Shown here piece after piece: positions 7,393 through 15,313 of a stretch of DNA of 32,974 nucleotides. Source of the DNA: an uncultured Acidobacteriia bacterium (lineage in GTDB: Bacteria > Acidobacteriota > Terriglobia > Bryobacterales > Bryobacteraceae). The notes under the pieces were generated by a model. It had not been told where the DNA came from and made no database searches. It saw only the letters and a program-made list of their open reading frames with translations. The stretch is from positions 1 through 32,974 of the forward strand of contig CAIRXZ010000211.1 in the NCBI GenBank assembly GCA_903882645.1, in the 5' to 3' direction. Position 1 is the stretch's first letter, and every line of letters begins with the position of its first letter. A program made the translations under genes and the position numbers.

Positions 7393-8259
7393 GTGCGGAA
7401 CTTGACAGCGGAAATCGGAATCATCGGCGGCAGCGGCCTCTACTCCATGCCGGGGTTCGAGGCCCAAGACGAGGTCTTTATCGACACGCCTTTCGGAGGG
7501 CCTTCGGACCATTACGTCGTGGGCCGCCTGGCGGCCCGCCAGGTGGCCTTTCTCGCCCGCCACGGGCGGGGGCATCGGCTTTCCCCTTCCGAGCTGAACT
7601 ATCGCGCCAACATTTACGGCATGAAATCGCTGGGCGTGGAGCGCATCGTCTCACTCAGCGCCGTGGGCTCTCTAAAGGAAGAGCACCGGCCGCTCGATTT
7701 CGTGATTCCCGACCAGTTCTTCGACCGCACGCGCGGCCGCGTCTCCACGTTCTTCGGCGAAGGCCTGGTGGCGCACATCGGCTTCGCGGACCCGGTTTGC
7801 CCGGAACTGTCCGATCTGGTGGCGGGCGCCTGCCGCGCCGCGGGCGTCAACGCGAAGCAGGGCGGCACGTATCTCTGCATGGAAGGGCCCGCGTTCTCGA
7901 CCAAGGCGGAATCGAACGTGTACCGCTCCTGGGGCATGGACGTGATTGGAATGACCAACCTCACCGAGGCCAAGCTGGCCCGCGAGGCCGAGATCTGTTA
8001 CGTTACCGTCGCCATGGTGACGGATTACGATTGCTGGCATCCCGATCACGACGCCGTCACGGTTGACCAGATTATTTCCAACCTCGTAAAGAACGCCGCG
8101 AACGCCTGCCGGGTGGTGGCCGGGGCGGTAGCCGCCATGCCTTCCGCCCGCGGCTGCAAGTGCGGCTCGGCCCTCGCCAACGCCATCATCACCGACCGCA
8201 AGCTGGTTCCCGAAACCACCCGCGCCAGGCTGGGTATCCTCATTGAAAAGTACCTGTGA
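7393..8259 (+). CDS. mtnP: S-methyl-5'-thioadenosine phosphorylase
   Basis: Cytosolic phosphorylase that splits 5'-methylthioadenosine into adenine and methylthioribose-1-phosphate for methionine salvage. Family marks are [10 protein letters not shown] at the N-terminus, the phosphate loop RHGRGH, the [10 protein letters not shown] segment, CMEGPAFST, and [18 protein letters not shown] followed by VTDYDCWH. The last pair favours MTA over purine nucleosides. The frame extends upstream, but homology begins at [13 protein letters not shown] 7393 and TTG 7402 are both possible starts, and I chose the GTG. The 3' end overlaps the glycosyltransferase-like gene by 17 bp, suggesting translational coupling. 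Confidence 0.93.
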   Translation: MRNLTAEIGIIGGSGLYSMPGFEAQDEVFIDTPFGGPSDHYVVGRLAARQVAFLARHGRGHRLSPSELNYRANIYGMKSLGVERIVSLSAVGSLKEEHRPLDFVIPDQFFDRTRGRVSTFFGEGLVAHIGFADPVCPELSDLVAGACRAAGVNAKQGGTYLCMEGPAFSTKAESNVYRSWGMDVIGMTNLTEAKLAREAEICYVTVAMVTDYDCWHPDHDAVTVDQIISNLVKNAANACRVVAGAVAAMPSARGCKCGSALANAIITDRKLVPETTRARLGILIEKYL

Positions 8260-9430
8260 AGAGATCGCCCAGGAGACCCTCGCGCAGTGCCTGGCGGGCC
8301 GCCCTCCCGAGGAGTTGCCGCGAGCGCTGGCCGACGACCCACAGGGCGACGCGCTCTTCGGGACCCTGGTGGAGGGTCTGGCCGATCGCTTCGAGCCATC
8401 GCTGTGCGACGCGTACGCGCGCCTGTTCTCTTCGGCTGTGGCCCGCGCCGCGGAGGGTTGGGACGCCGCGTCTCTGCTGGCGCGCTACCAGCGGGTGCGG
8501 CGCGTCCGCCCGGCCGCCGGCGATCCGCGCCGCGTGTTCGTGCTCTCCCGCGTGACGCTCGGCGCCGACGTGGCCATCACCAGCGTCCTGCTGGCGGCGG
8601 CCAAGCTGCGTTTTCCGCGCGCCGAAATCGTGCTCGCCGGCCCCCGCAAGAACTTCGAGTTGTTTGCCGGCGATCCGCGTATCCGCCACGCCGAAATCGC
8701 CTACCTCCGCGGCGGACTGCGCCAGCGCCTGGCCGTTTGGGACAGCCTGGAGAAACTGCTCGGGGATCCGGACAGCGTGACCATCGACCCCGATTCCCGC
8801 CTCACGCAATTGGGGCTGCTGCCGGTTTGCCCCGAGGACCGCCATTACCTCTTTGAGAGCCGCGCCTACGGAGGCGATAGCAGCCGCGCGCTGCCCGAGT
8901 TGGCGGCCGCGTGGGCGGCGGAGACATTCGGGGTTTCCAGAATGAAGCCCTGGTTGGCTTTGGAGGGATCTCCGAAGCCGGGCGGCCACACCGCCGTGAG
9001 TCTCGGAGTAGGCGACAACCCCGCCAAGCGCCTTCCGGACCCTTTCGAGGAAGGATTGCTGCGGCTGCTTGCCGCGGGCGGCGCGCCCATTGTCATCGAC
9101 AAAGGCGCCGGAGGCGAGGAAGCCGCTCGCGCGCAGCGCGCCGTCGCGCGCTCGGGCGCTCGGGCCTCGTTCTGGGAAGGCTCCTTCGCCGGTTTCGCTT
9201 CGATCGTCGCCGGCGCCACGCTGTACGCCGGATACGATTCGGCCGGCCAGCATGTCGCCGCCGCCGCCGGCGTGCCTGTGATCAGCGTTTTCGCCGGTTT
9301 CCCGGCCCTCCGCATGTTCGAGCGCTGGCGCCCCGTGGGCGGCCGTTGCCACGTGATCCGGGTGGACAGCCCCGATATCGACGCCACGCTAGCCCGTGTT
9401 CGCGAGGCGCTTCTACAGTTGCGCGGTTAG
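8243..9430 (+). CDS. Glycosyltransferase family 9-like protein
   Basis: A 395-residue protein with a heptosyltransferase-like C-terminal half: [20 protein letters not shown] resembles the nucleotide-sugar binding NDSGxxH region of GT9 enzymes. The N-terminal half (residues 90-150) has the strand-turn pattern of the acceptor domain ([34 protein letters not shown]). The GT9 Gly-Asp/Asn-Asp-Ser motif is changed to GYDSAGQH, so activity and substrate are uncertain. It starts at a TTG inside mtnP. Its 3' end overlaps the convergent tumA gene by 18 bp. It could act in surface polysaccharide synthesis; no other such gene is nearby. Confidence 0.72.
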   Translation: MKSTCEEIAQETLAQCLAGRPPEELPRALADDPQGDALFGTLVEGLADRFEPSLCDAYARLFSSAVARAAEGWDAASLLARYQRVRRVRPAAGDPRRVFVLSRVTLGADVAITSVLLAAAKLRFPRAEIVLAGPRKNFELFAGDPRIRHAEIAYLRGGLRQRLAVWDSLEKLLGDPDSVTIDPDSRLTQLGLLPVCPEDRHYLFESRAYGGDSSRALPELAAAWAAETFGVSRMKPWLALEGSPKPGGHTAVSLGVGDNPAKRLPDPFEEGLLRLLAAGGAPIVIDKGAGGEEAARAQRAVARSGARASFWEGSFAGFASIVAGATLYAGYDSAGQHVAAAAGVPVISVFAGFPALRMFERWRPVGGRCHVIRVDSPDIDATLARVREALLQLRG

Positions 9431-9784
9431 CCGGATGTCCCGCGCCACGGGCGTAATCCACTTCTGCCTACCATGGCCCGGCAGAGCCTTGTCGGCAACT
9501 TGCACGACGCCAAAGCGCGCCAGCGTATGCACATCGCGTGTGACCGCGCTCCTGTCCCGATTCAGTCTTTTGGCTAGATCGCTGATAGACGCCGGACTCG
9601 CCTTGAGCTGCTTGAGCAGGAGCACGCGCTTCTCCGTCAAGAGATGAAGAAGAGACTCGATATCCTCGAAAGCGACGATTCGACTGGGCGGAATCGGCGC
9701 GCCACGGTCCGCGAGCATCGCGATCTTGCGGCCACGCTCAAAGAACGCCTCGACTGGTTCAACTCGGATCTCGGTCTTTCGCAC
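9413..9784 (-). CDS. tumA: TumA-type antitoxin, winged-helix DNA-binding protein
   Basis: A 123-residue protein with a winged helix-turn-helix near residues 55-100 (LLLKQLKASPASISDLAKRL, then RSAVTRDVHTLARFG). The layout fits the HVO_A0114-type putative DNA-binding proteins that pair with TumE toxins. It starts at a GTG inside tumE (26-bp overlap), so here the toxin gene comes first. It should neutralise TumE and probably represses the operon through the palindrome at the tumE start. The 3' end overlaps the convergent glycosyltransferase-like gene by 18 bp. Confidence 0.8.
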   Translation of the reverse strand: MRKTEIRVEPVEAFFERGRKIAMLADRGAPIPPSRIVAFEDIESLLHLLTEKRVLLLKQLKASPASISDLAKRLNRDRSAVTRDVHTLARFGVVQVADKALPGHGRQKWITPVARDIRLTAQL

Positions 9785-10088
9785 GGTTCACCTCTCTCAC
9801 CAGGCTCCTCCATTCCTTCTGAAAACGCGCCTCAATCTCTTCGAAGCAAGAGAACCGAACCGCGGTCTCTTTGCCCTTGTAGTGGCGGTGGTGGCGTCCA
9901 TGGGCGGAGTCGTAACCCAGGACACGGCCATTGTCGCCCGCATAAATCAGGTGGTTGATGTATGCGAGGTTGTAGCGGACGATCCGGCCCCTATGGTCGG
10001 TCCATATCTCCCGGCGCAGAATACCGTCGCCCTTGGCCATAGACGGAGAAATCCGTTCGTCCACGACCTTCCGAAGACCGCCAGCCAT
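9759..10088 (-). CDS. tumE: TumE-family toxin (DUF6516)
   Basis: A 109-residue protein with the DUF6516/TumE core: RIVRYNLAYINHLIYAGDN, then VLGYDSAHGRHHRHYKG, a His-rich Asp-containing stretch typical of the family, then RFSCFEEIEARFQKEW. It pairs with the wHTH antitoxin whose start lies within it. TumE proteins are described as toxins inhibited by TumA; the biochemical target is not visible here. The ATG at 10088 sits 5 nt after a -10-like TATCCT, so the message may be leaderless. A perfect 9-bp inverted repeat spans the start codon. Confidence 0.82.
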   Translation of the reverse strand: MAGGLRKVVDERISPSMAKGDGILRREIWTDHRGRIVRYNLAYINHLIYAGDNGRVLGYDSAHGRHHRHYKGKETAVRFSCFEEIEARFQKEWRSLVREVNRAKDRDPS

Positions 10089-10107
10089 GATTTAGGATAT
10101 CATGGCT
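10083..10107. promoter_or_regulatory. Inverted-repeat operator over the tumE start
   Basis: AGCCATGAT (10083-10091) and ATCATGGCT (10099-10107) form a perfect 9-bp inverted repeat with a 7-nt spacer. It covers both the tumE start codon and the -10 box TATCCT (minus strand, 10099-10094). A protein bound here would block transcription, so it is the natural candidate site for TumA autoregulation. Confidence 0.6.
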
Positions 10108-10121
10108 GATTTGAGCCGCAA
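10094..10121 (-). promoter_or_regulatory. Putative tumE promoter
   Basis: On the minus strand TTGCGG (10121-10116) and TATCCT (10099-10094) are 16 nt apart. The ATG begins 5 nt after the -10 box, predicting a leaderless transcript. The same TTGCGG hexamer serves the rpmB promoter. Confidence 0.45.
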
Positions 10122-10157
10122 CGCTCTAGTGATCGGTGGTGACAACGGAAGGCTGGG

Positions 10158-10209
10158 CCAAGGTGGGGCGGACGCCCGCGTCCGCGCGCGACCCCCTGGT
10201 CGCGCTCTT
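10158..10209 (+). repeat. 52-bp dispersed repeat, copy 1
   Basis: By eye this 52-bp block matches the reverse complement of 24704-24755 at 50 of 52 positions. It contains GTGGGGCGGAC followed by GTCCGCGCGCGACCCCCTGG. Here it lies in the 158-bp gap between tumE and rpmB and encodes nothing. The other copy forms the beginning of actE. Confidence 0.85.
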
Positions 10210-10246
10210 GCGCCGATTGTCGATTCGTACGCGGGACGGGACGACG

Positions 10247-10438
10247 CTAGGCGGTCTTCAGGACCTTGCCGTCGCGGATGCAGGATGTGCAGACGCGCAT
10301 CCGGCGGCTGGCTCCGTTCACCTTCGCGCGAACGTTCTGCAAGTTGATGTTCCAACAGCGCTTGGTGACATTGTGGGCGTGGCTGATCCGGTTGCCGAAC
10401 TTCGGCCCGCGGCCGCACACGTCGCATACTCGTGCCAT
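10247..10438 (-). CDS. rpmB: 50S ribosomal protein L28, zinc-binding form
   Basis: Large-subunit ribosomal protein of 63 residues, complete. It begins MARVCDVCGRGP and contains the L28 signature NRISHAHNVTKRCWNINLQN. Cys pairs CDVC near the start and CTSC near the end form the zinc-ribbon (C+) variant. It is a single gene with its own promoter and a good GAGGGAGA ribosome site. Flanking TA and DUF4258/DUF2283 genes make it a housekeeping island in accessory DNA. Confidence 0.97.
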   Translation of the reverse strand: MARVCDVCGRGPKFGNRISHAHNVTKRCWNINLQNVRAKVNGASRRMRVCTSCIRDGKVLKTA

Positions 10439-10472
10439 AAGACGGAAATCTCCCTCGTGGTTCTAAAATGAG

Positions 10473-10502
10473 ATTATAACAATAGGGTTCCGCTTCCCGC
10501 AA
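10473..10502 (-). promoter_or_regulatory. rpmB promoter
   Basis: On the minus strand TTGCGG (10502-10497) is followed after 18 nt by a perfect TATAAT (10478-10473), 34 nt before the rpmB start. It is one of the clearest promoters in the window. Confidence 0.65.
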
Positions 10503-10557
10503 CCAAGGCGGCGGCCCTTCTGGTCCGCGACCGCACTTTCCGGGGAGAGTAATAGCC

Positions 10558-10821
10558 ATGAGGTTCCAGCTGTCGCGTCACGCCCAATGGGAGATGGCCC
10601 GCCGCAGTCTTCCCGTGGCGATGGTCCAGGCCGTGGTGAACGCTCCCGAACAACGTCTCCGCGACGAATCCCGCGCTGGCGCCTGGGTCTACCAGTCGCG
10701 GCTGCGGTTCGAAGATGGGAAAATGTATTTGTTGCGGGTCGTTGTGGCGGAAGAACACGCGCCGCCTGTGATCGTCACCGCCTACAGAACCGGCAAAATC
10801 GCGAAATACTGGAGCGCTTAA
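10558..10821 (+). CDS. DUF4258 protein, possible toxin
   Basis: An 87-residue protein with the DUF4258 pattern: a leading His (SRHAQWEMARR), PVAMVQAVVNAPEQ, a strand YLLRVVVAEE and the final VIVTAYRTGKIAKYW. DUF4258 has a RelE/BrnT-like small-toxin fold and is often paired with a DUF2283 partner, as here. GGGGAG at 10542-10547 gives a good ribosome site 10 nt before the ATG. Its stop overlaps the next start (TAATG). Toxicity is inferred from the family and gene pairing. Confidence 0.85.
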   Translation: MRFQLSRHAQWEMARRSLPVAMVQAVVNAPEQRLRDESRAGAWVYQSRLRFEDGKMYLLRVVVAEEHAPPVIVTAYRTGKIAKYWSA

Positions 10822-11036
10822 TGAAAGTCGTATACGATCCCGAAGTGGACGTTCTCAGCTTCCTGCTGAGCGATGCTCCGGTCGCGGAAAGCGACCAGGA
10901 CAAGCCCGGCGTGATCCTGGATTACGACGGCGATGGCAACGTTGTGGGGCTTGAGGTCCTCGACGCATCCAAGCGCATGGCAAACCCAATGTCGGTCGAG
11001 TACGCCGTCACGCCCCCGCTGCGGCAACCCGCATGA
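10821..11036 (+). CDS. DUF2283 protein, possible antitoxin
   Basis: A 71-residue protein with the DUF2283 features: MKVVYDPEVDVLSFLLSD, then VILDYDGDGNVVGLEVLDAS. The ATG shares one base with the stop of the DUF4258 gene, so the two are translationally coupled. The pair recurs widely and is commonly treated as a TA-like module. I cannot tell which member is toxic from sequence alone. Confidence 0.87.
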   Translation: MKVVYDPEVDVLSFLLSDAPVAESDQDKPGVILDYDGDGNVVGLEVLDASKRMANPMSVEYAVTPPLRQPA

Positions 11037-11040
11037 CATG

Positions 11041-11217
11041 AAACGCAATTTCTGGCGTTCCCTCGTCGCGGTGGTCGCCGGCAACGCCATCTATTTCTCC
11101 CTGATGCGCTACCTGCCGCCGCGAGGCCAGCACCAGCCGTTCCAGATCGATTGGGGCCTGGCGGTGGATTTCTGGGTCTGCCTGTTCTGCTACGGGCTGG
11201 TGCGGATGATCCGCTGA
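11041..11217 (+). CDS. Small membrane protein, unknown function
   Basis: A 58-residue protein starting 4 nt after the DUF2283 stop. It has one hydrophobic stretch near the start (SLVAVVAGNAIYFSLM), a polar loop (PPRGQHQPFQIDWG) and a second hydrophobic stretch (LAVDFWVCLFCYGLV), which predicts two membrane passes. A basic MKRNFWR start fits an inside N-terminus. I do not recognise a named family. It may be the third gene of the DUF4258/DUF2283 unit. It ends 4 nt from the convergent TPR gene. Confidence 0.75.
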   Translation, partial: KRNFWRSLVAVVAGNAIYFSLMRYLPPRGQHQPFQIDWGLAVDFWVCLFCYGLVRMIR

Positions 11218-11221
11218 CGCG

Positions 11222-11665
11222 CTATTTCAGCTTCTCGATCTTCTTCCGGATTTCGGCGGCGTTCTTGGCATTCGGCTCGAGCTTGAGGTAATGGGCGTAG
11301 GCTTCCCTGGCGGCTTCCTTGTCTTTGGATTTCTCCGCCGCCTCGCCCAGGTGCAGCCACGCGTCGCTATTGCCGTCGTTCCACTTGGTGGCGTCGCGGT
11401 AGCGGCCTTCCGCGGCGCGGTAGCGGCCCAGCTTGAAGTAGTAGTTGCCCACCCGCACGTCCCTCTCCGACTGGAGCGGATTGAAGGAGTAGTTCGTGAC
11501 GGCCAGCGATGTGTCCTCTTCGGGCGGGGCTTCGATGGCATCGTTGCGGGCGGGTTGCGGGCGCTCTGTCTTCAGTTCGCTCCGGTCCGGCGCCTGTTGC
11601 GGTTTGGGATCCTGCGCCTGGAGCGCCACAGCCGCGGCCAGCAGAGCCAGAATCGAGCGCATCAT
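11222..11665 (-). CDS. Secreted TPR-repeat protein
   Basis: A 147-residue exported protein. The signal peptide is MMRSILALLAAAVALQA. A Pro/Glu-rich linker follows, then from about residue 65 two to three tetratricopeptide units (RVGNYYFKLGRYRAAEGRYR, DAWLHLGEAAEKSKDKEAAR, YAHYLKLEPNAK). The start of the TPR region resembles BamD/YfiO-type proteins (SERDVRVGNYYFKLGRY), and small proteins of this sort are common in Acidobacteriota. It probably scaffolds a periplasmic or outer-membrane complex; the partner is unknown. Confidence 0.82.
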   Translation of the reverse strand: MMRSILALLAAAVALQAQDPKPQQAPDRSELKTERPQPARNDAIEAPPEEDTSLAVTNYSFNPLQSERDVRVGNYYFKLGRYRAAEGRYRDATKWNDGNSDAWLHLGEAAEKSKDKEAAREAYAHYLKLEPNAKNAAEIRKKIEKLK

Positions 11666-11684
11666 GATCCGATTTTAGCGCGGC

Positions 11685-11740
11685 AGTGGGGCGGACCTCC
11701 CGGTCTGCCTTCTTCTTGCCCGGCGGCGCGGTGGAAAACC
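11685..11740 (+). repeat. GTGGGGCGGACCTCC repeat, half copy before uvrC
   Basis: AGTGGGGCGGACCTCCCGG and the following TCTGCCTTCTT match the left arm of the hairpin at 13581-13656. The tail GTGGAAAACC also matches its loop (CTGGAAAACC), but the right arm is absent. It fills most of the gap between the TPR gene and uvrC. Confidence 0.75.
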
Positions 11741-11779
11741 GCCATGCATGGCTATACTGAAATCGAAGCCGGTCCCCCC

Positions 11780-13582
11780 ATGGAACTCCGCGATAAAGCC
11801 AGCCAGCTTCCGCTTGCGCCGGGCGTGTACCTCTACAAGGACGCCGCTGATCGCGTCATCTACGTCGGCAAGGCCAAGAGCCTGCGCAGCCGGGTCCGCA
11901 GCTACTTCTCGGAGGACAAGCTTGGGGACCTCAAAACCGGCACGCTGATTTCCGAAGCCAGGGATATCGATTACATCCTGGTCGACAACGAAAAGGAGGC
12001 CCTGGCGCTCGAGAACAACCTCATCAAGCAGTACAAGCCGCGCTTCAACATTCTCCTGCGCGACGACAAGACCTACCCCTACGTCAAGCTCACCAATGAG
12101 AAGTACCCGCGCGTGTACGTCACGCGGCGGCTGCGCAAGGACGGCGCCGCCTACTTCGGCCCTTTCTTCCCGGCCAACCTGGCGCACCGGCTGGTACACT
12201 CCATTCACCGGCATTTCCTGGTACCCTCCTGCAAAGTGGATTTGACCCGGCGCCATCCCAAGCCGTGCCTGCAATGCCACATCCATCGCTGCCTGGGACC
12301 GTGCGTCGAAGGTCTGACCACGGATGAAGCCTACGCCGCCGCGGTGCGCGACGTGAAGCTGTTCCTCGAAGGCCGCCACGGAGATCTGGCGCGCGGCCTG
12401 CGCGCGCGCATGGAAGCCGCGTCGGAAGTCATGCTATTCGAACAGGCTGCCTCCTTGCGCGACCTGCTGGCCACTGTGGAGGAGATGGAGCAGCGTCAGA
12501 AAATGGCCGCCGCCAGCGGAGACGACGTCGATATCCTGGCCTGCTACGCCGAGCCGCCCCTGGTCGCCCTGAACCTGTTCCATTTGCGCCACGGCCAGAT
12601 CGTCGACCGCCGCGAATTCTTCTGGGAGGACCGCGAGGAGTTCGAGGAACCTGCCTTTTTCTCGTCTTTGCTCAAGCAACTCTACCTGGACCAGCAGTTC
12701 ATCCCCGCGGAGATTCACGTCCCCGTGGATTTCGAGGACCAGGAAGCTCTCGAAGAGCTGCTCTCCGAGAAGCGCGGGCGGCGCGTCGAAATCCGCACCC
12801 CCCGGCGCGGGCAGAAGAAAGCCTTGCTGGTTCTTGTCGCGACCAACGCCAAACACAGCTTCGACGCCCGCTTCCGGGTGCTCAAGCCTTCCTCGCGCGC
12901 CATCCGCGAGGCGCTGCGCGACGCGCTGAACCTGCCGGACGCGCCCGCCCGCATCGAGTGTTTCGACGTCTCCCACATCCAGGGCACGGACAAGGTCGCC
13001 AGCATGGTGGTGTGGGAGGACGGCCGGATGAAGAAGGCCGATTACCGCAAGTTCATCATCCGCACCGTCATCGGCAACGACGATTTCGCGAGCATGCGCG
13101 AGGTGGTAACGCGCCGCTATTCCCGGCTTCAGGAAGAGAAGAAGCCCATGCCCGGGCTGGTGCTGATCGATGGCGGCCTCGGGCAGTTGCACGCCGCGGC
13201 CGATGCGCTCGAGGCCATCGGCGTGTCGGACCAGCCGCTGGCGGCTATCGCCAAGCGCGAAGAGACGATCTACGTATATGGCCAGGAAGACGAGCCGATT
13301 GCGCTCGACCGCTTCTCGCCCATCCTGCACCTGATCCAGTCCATTCGCGATGAAGCCCACCGCTTCGCCGTGACCTTCCACCGGTCGCGCCGCAACGCGC
13401 TCCAGCTTACCTCCGAGCTGGACGCCATCGAGGGCATCGGGCCAAAGACCGTGGTCAAGCTGCTCAAGGAATTTGGCAGCTCAGCGCTGGTGCGCGCCGC
13501 AACGGAAGACCAATTGGCCGCCGTGGCCGGCCGCGCCGCCGCCCGCCGCCTGAAAGCGCACTACCAAGCGGTCTTGTCTTAG
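11780..13582 (+). CDS. uvrC: UvrABC system protein C, excinuclease subunit
   Basis: Nucleotide excision repair nuclease that makes both incisions around a lesion after UvrA/UvrB loading. The 600-residue protein has the GIY-YIG domain at the start (GVYLYKD, VIYVGKAKSLRSRV) and four closely spaced Cys (PCLQCHIHRCLGPC, about residues 154-175) that can hold the 4Fe-4S cluster reported for UvrC. The UVR motif follows (around LFEQAASLRDLL), then the C-terminal RNase-H-like nuclease (ECFDVSHIQGT and VLIDGGLGQLHAA). Tandem helix-hairpin-helix motifs end it (IEGIGPKTVVKLLKEFG). The frame runs about 490 nt further upstream, but that part is antisense to the TPR gene; MELRDKASQLPLAPGVY matches UvrC starts. 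TATACT at 11753-11758 may be its -10 box. Confidence 0.96.
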   Translation: MELRDKASQLPLAPGVYLYKDAADRVIYVGKAKSLRSRVRSYFSEDKLGDLKTGTLISEARDIDYILVDNEKEALALENNLIKQYKPRFNILLRDDKTYPYVKLTNEKYPRVYVTRRLRKDGAAYFGPFFPANLAHRLVHSIHRHFLVPSCKVDLTRRHPKPCLQCHIHRCLGPCVEGLTTDEAYAAAVRDVKLFLEGRHGDLARGLRARMEAASEVMLFEQAASLRDLLATVEEMEQRQKMAAASGDDVDILACYAEPPLVALNLFHLRHGQIVDRREFFWEDREEFEEPAFFSSLLKQLYLDQQFIPAEIHVPVDFEDQEALEELLSEKRGRRVEIRTPRRGQKKALLVLVATNAKHSFDARFRVLKPSSRAIREALRDALNLPDAPARIECFDVSHIQGTDKVASMVVWEDGRMKKADYRKFIIRTVIGNDDFASMREVVTRRYSRLQEEKKPMPGLVLIDGGLGQLHAAADALEAIGVSDQPLAAIAKREETIYVYGQEDEPIALDRFSPILHLIQSIRDEAHRFAVTFHRSRRNALQLTSELDAIEGIGPKTVVKLLKEFGSSALVRAATEDQLAAVAGRAAARRLKAHYQAVLS

Positions 13583-13656
13583 TGGGGCGGACCTCCTGGT
13601 CTGCCTTCTTTTTGCACTGGAAAACCAAGAAGGCAGACCAGGAGGTCCGCCCCACT
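13581..13656. repeat. Perfect 30-bp hairpin element after uvrC
   Basis: The arm at 13581-13610 is exactly complementary to the arm at 13627-13656, with a 16-nt loop. The arm contains GTGGGGCGGACCTCCTGG. The left arm begins in the uvrC stop codon, and the right arm ends 8 nt before the permease start. There is no T-run, so intrinsic termination is uncertain. It looks like a REP or MITE-type mobile palindrome. Confidence 0.92.
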
Positions 13657-13664
13657 GAACTACA

Positions 13665-15056
13665 ATGGTCTTTCCCGTGGACGCTCCCCACACCGGCGCA
13701 ACCCGCCTCCGACGCACGCTGGGCCTGTGGGACCTCATTCTTTACGGCGTCATCGTGATTCAACCGGTGGCGCCCATGTCGGTGTTCGGCGTCCTCAGCG
13801 ATCGCGGCAAGGGGCACGTCGTCACCACGATCTTGATCGCCATGGCGGCCATGCTGTTCACGGCGATCAGCTATGGGAAGATGGCGCGCGCGTATCCCAG
13901 CGCCGGCTCGGCGTTCACCTACGTCGGCCGGGAAATCAACCCCGCGCTGGGCTATATCACCGGGTGGAGCATGGTCATGGATTACATGCTCAACCCGATC
14001 ATCTGTATCATTTGGGTCGGCCAGCAGGCCCACGTGTTCGCTCCAGCCGTACCCTACGCCGGCTGGGCGATTCTGATCGCCCTGCTATTCACCGGCCTGA
14101 ACATCCAGGGCATTCGCGCCTCGGCGCGCATGAACACCGGGCTGGCCGCTGGAATGGGCGTGGTGATTGCGATCTTCTTCGCCTGCGCGGCCCGCTACAT
14201 CCTTGGACACCCGCACGGCGGCGCCGCGTTCTTCACGCGGCCGTTTTACGACCCGGCGACCTTCACCGTGGGCGGCGTGCTGGGCGGCACTTCCATCGCG
14301 GTGCTGACCTACATCGGCTTCGACGGGATTTCCACCTTGTCGGAAGAGGCGGAGAATCCGCGCCGTAACATTCTGCTGGCCACCGTGCTGACCTGCGTCG
14401 CGATCGGGATTCTTTCGGCGGCCGAGGTGTACGCCGCGCAACTGGTATGGCCCGCGTCCCAACCGTTTCCCAATGAGACCACCGCCATCGTCCACGTGGC
14501 CGGGCGGATGTGGCCGCCGCTGTTCGCCATCATCGGCATCACGCTGGTGGTGGCGAATTTCGGCTCGGGCATGGGGGCGCAGCTCGGCGCGGCGCGCCTG
14601 CTGTTCGGCATGGGCCGCAGCAACGCGCTGCCCAAGTCGTTCTTCGGGGCCATCGAACCGAAGCGCCGGATTCCGCGCAACAACGTGGTCTTCGTGGGCG
14701 CCGTGAGCCTCGCGGGCGCCTTTCTCATGGACTACGACTTGGGGGCGCAAATGCTCAACTTCGGAGCCCTGATCGCCTTCATGGGCGTCAACGCGGCGGC
14801 TTTTCTGCGCTACTACGCGCGCGCGGCGGACAAGAAGCTGTCGAACCTGATTCCGCCGGTTCTGGGATTCGCCATCTGCCTGCTGCTCTGGCTGAGTCTC
14901 AGCCGCCCCGCGCAGATCGCCGGCAGCATCTGGATGGCCGCCGGGATCGCCTTCGGCGCCTGGAAAACCAGGGGCTTCCGCGGCGAACTGGTGGATTTCG
15001 AGATCCCCGGAGAGGACGAGGGCAACAAAGAAGGCAGGGTCGAAGAGCCAGCGTAG
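13665..15056 (+). CDS. APC-superfamily amino acid permease
   Basis: Inner-membrane amino acid or polyamine transporter of 463 residues with about twelve hydrophobic helices. Family marks are the first-helix segment GLWDLILYGVIVIQPVAPMS, the SAGSAFTYVGREINPALGYITGW region after helix 2, and GFDGISTLSEEAENPRRNI after the middle helices. The substrate cannot be read. The ATG lies right after the 30-bp hairpin with no good ribosome site, so translation may depend on RNA structure. The C-terminal 25 residues are acidic and cytoplasmic. Confidence 0.9.
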   Translation: MVFPVDAPHTGATRLRRTLGLWDLILYGVIVIQPVAPMSVFGVLSDRGKGHVVTTILIAMAAMLFTAISYGKMARAYPSAGSAFTYVGREINPALGYITGWSMVMDYMLNPIICIIWVGQQAHVFAPAVPYAGWAILIALLFTGLNIQGIRASARMNTGLAAGMGVVIAIFFACAARYILGHPHGGAAFFTRPFYDPATFTVGGVLGGTSIAVLTYIGFDGISTLSEEAENPRRNILLATVLTCVAIGILSAAEVYAAQLVWPASQPFPNETTAIVHVAGRMWPPLFAIIGITLVVANFGSGMGAQLGAARLLFGMGRSNALPKSFFGAIEPKRRIPRNNVVFVGAVSLAGAFLMDYDLGAQMLNFGALIAFMGVNAAAFLRYYARAADKKLSNLIPPVLGFAICLLLWLSLSRPAQIAGSIWMAAGIAFGAWKTRGFRGELVDFEIPGEDEGNKEGRVEEPA

Positions 15057-15072
15057 GCATCGGCGCCCCTTG

Positions 15073-15175
15073 TGGAGCGAGCCTCCGGCTTGCCATGCCG
15101 CCATTCCTGGCGGCATCCTCTCGGCGGGCGGATGCCCGCAAGAAAGCGGGCATGGCAGGCCGGAGGCCCACTCCA
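15073..15175. repeat. Imperfect 27-bp inverted repeat element (103 bp)
   Basis: The arm at 15073-15099 pairs with 15149-15175 with three mismatches. Between the arms are smaller hairpins such as GCCGCCATTCCTGGCGGC and GCGGGCGGATGCCCGC. The whole has the layout of a small non-autonomous palindromic element. It occupies the 257-bp gap between the permease and the secreted protein gene, where I see no coding sequence. Confidence 0.8.
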
Positions 15176-15246
15176 CGGAAGCGAACCGGGGACCGCCCTC
15201 AGTGTTTTTCATGAGATTCCGTATCCCACAGGCCCTCCCCAACAGC

Positions 15247-15262
15247 CCGGGAGGTCCGCCCC
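15247..15262 (-). repeat. GGGGCGGACCTCCCGG repeat fragment
   Basis: On the minus strand this is the core of the family seen at 11685, 13581 and 32033. Only the core is present here. Confidence 0.6.
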
Positions 15263-15313
15263 GCAAAGGCAATGAAATCGGCGGCCCGTCCCGGGCGTCT
15301 AAGATAGAAACAT

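Noticed and set aside
5940-7424. A 494-codon minus-strand frame opposite the Gfo/Idh gene
   Set aside because: Composition is of shadow type and the plus strand encodes a complete oxidoreductase with Tat signal and Rossmann motif.
11291-11779. N-terminal extension of uvrC
   Set aside because: It is antisense to the TPR gene and runs through a repeat; UvrC homology starts at MELRDKASQLP.
13581-13656. Intrinsic terminator of uvrC
   Set aside because: The stem is perfect, but there is no T-run, and the same sequence occurs as partial copies elsewhere; I call it a repeat.
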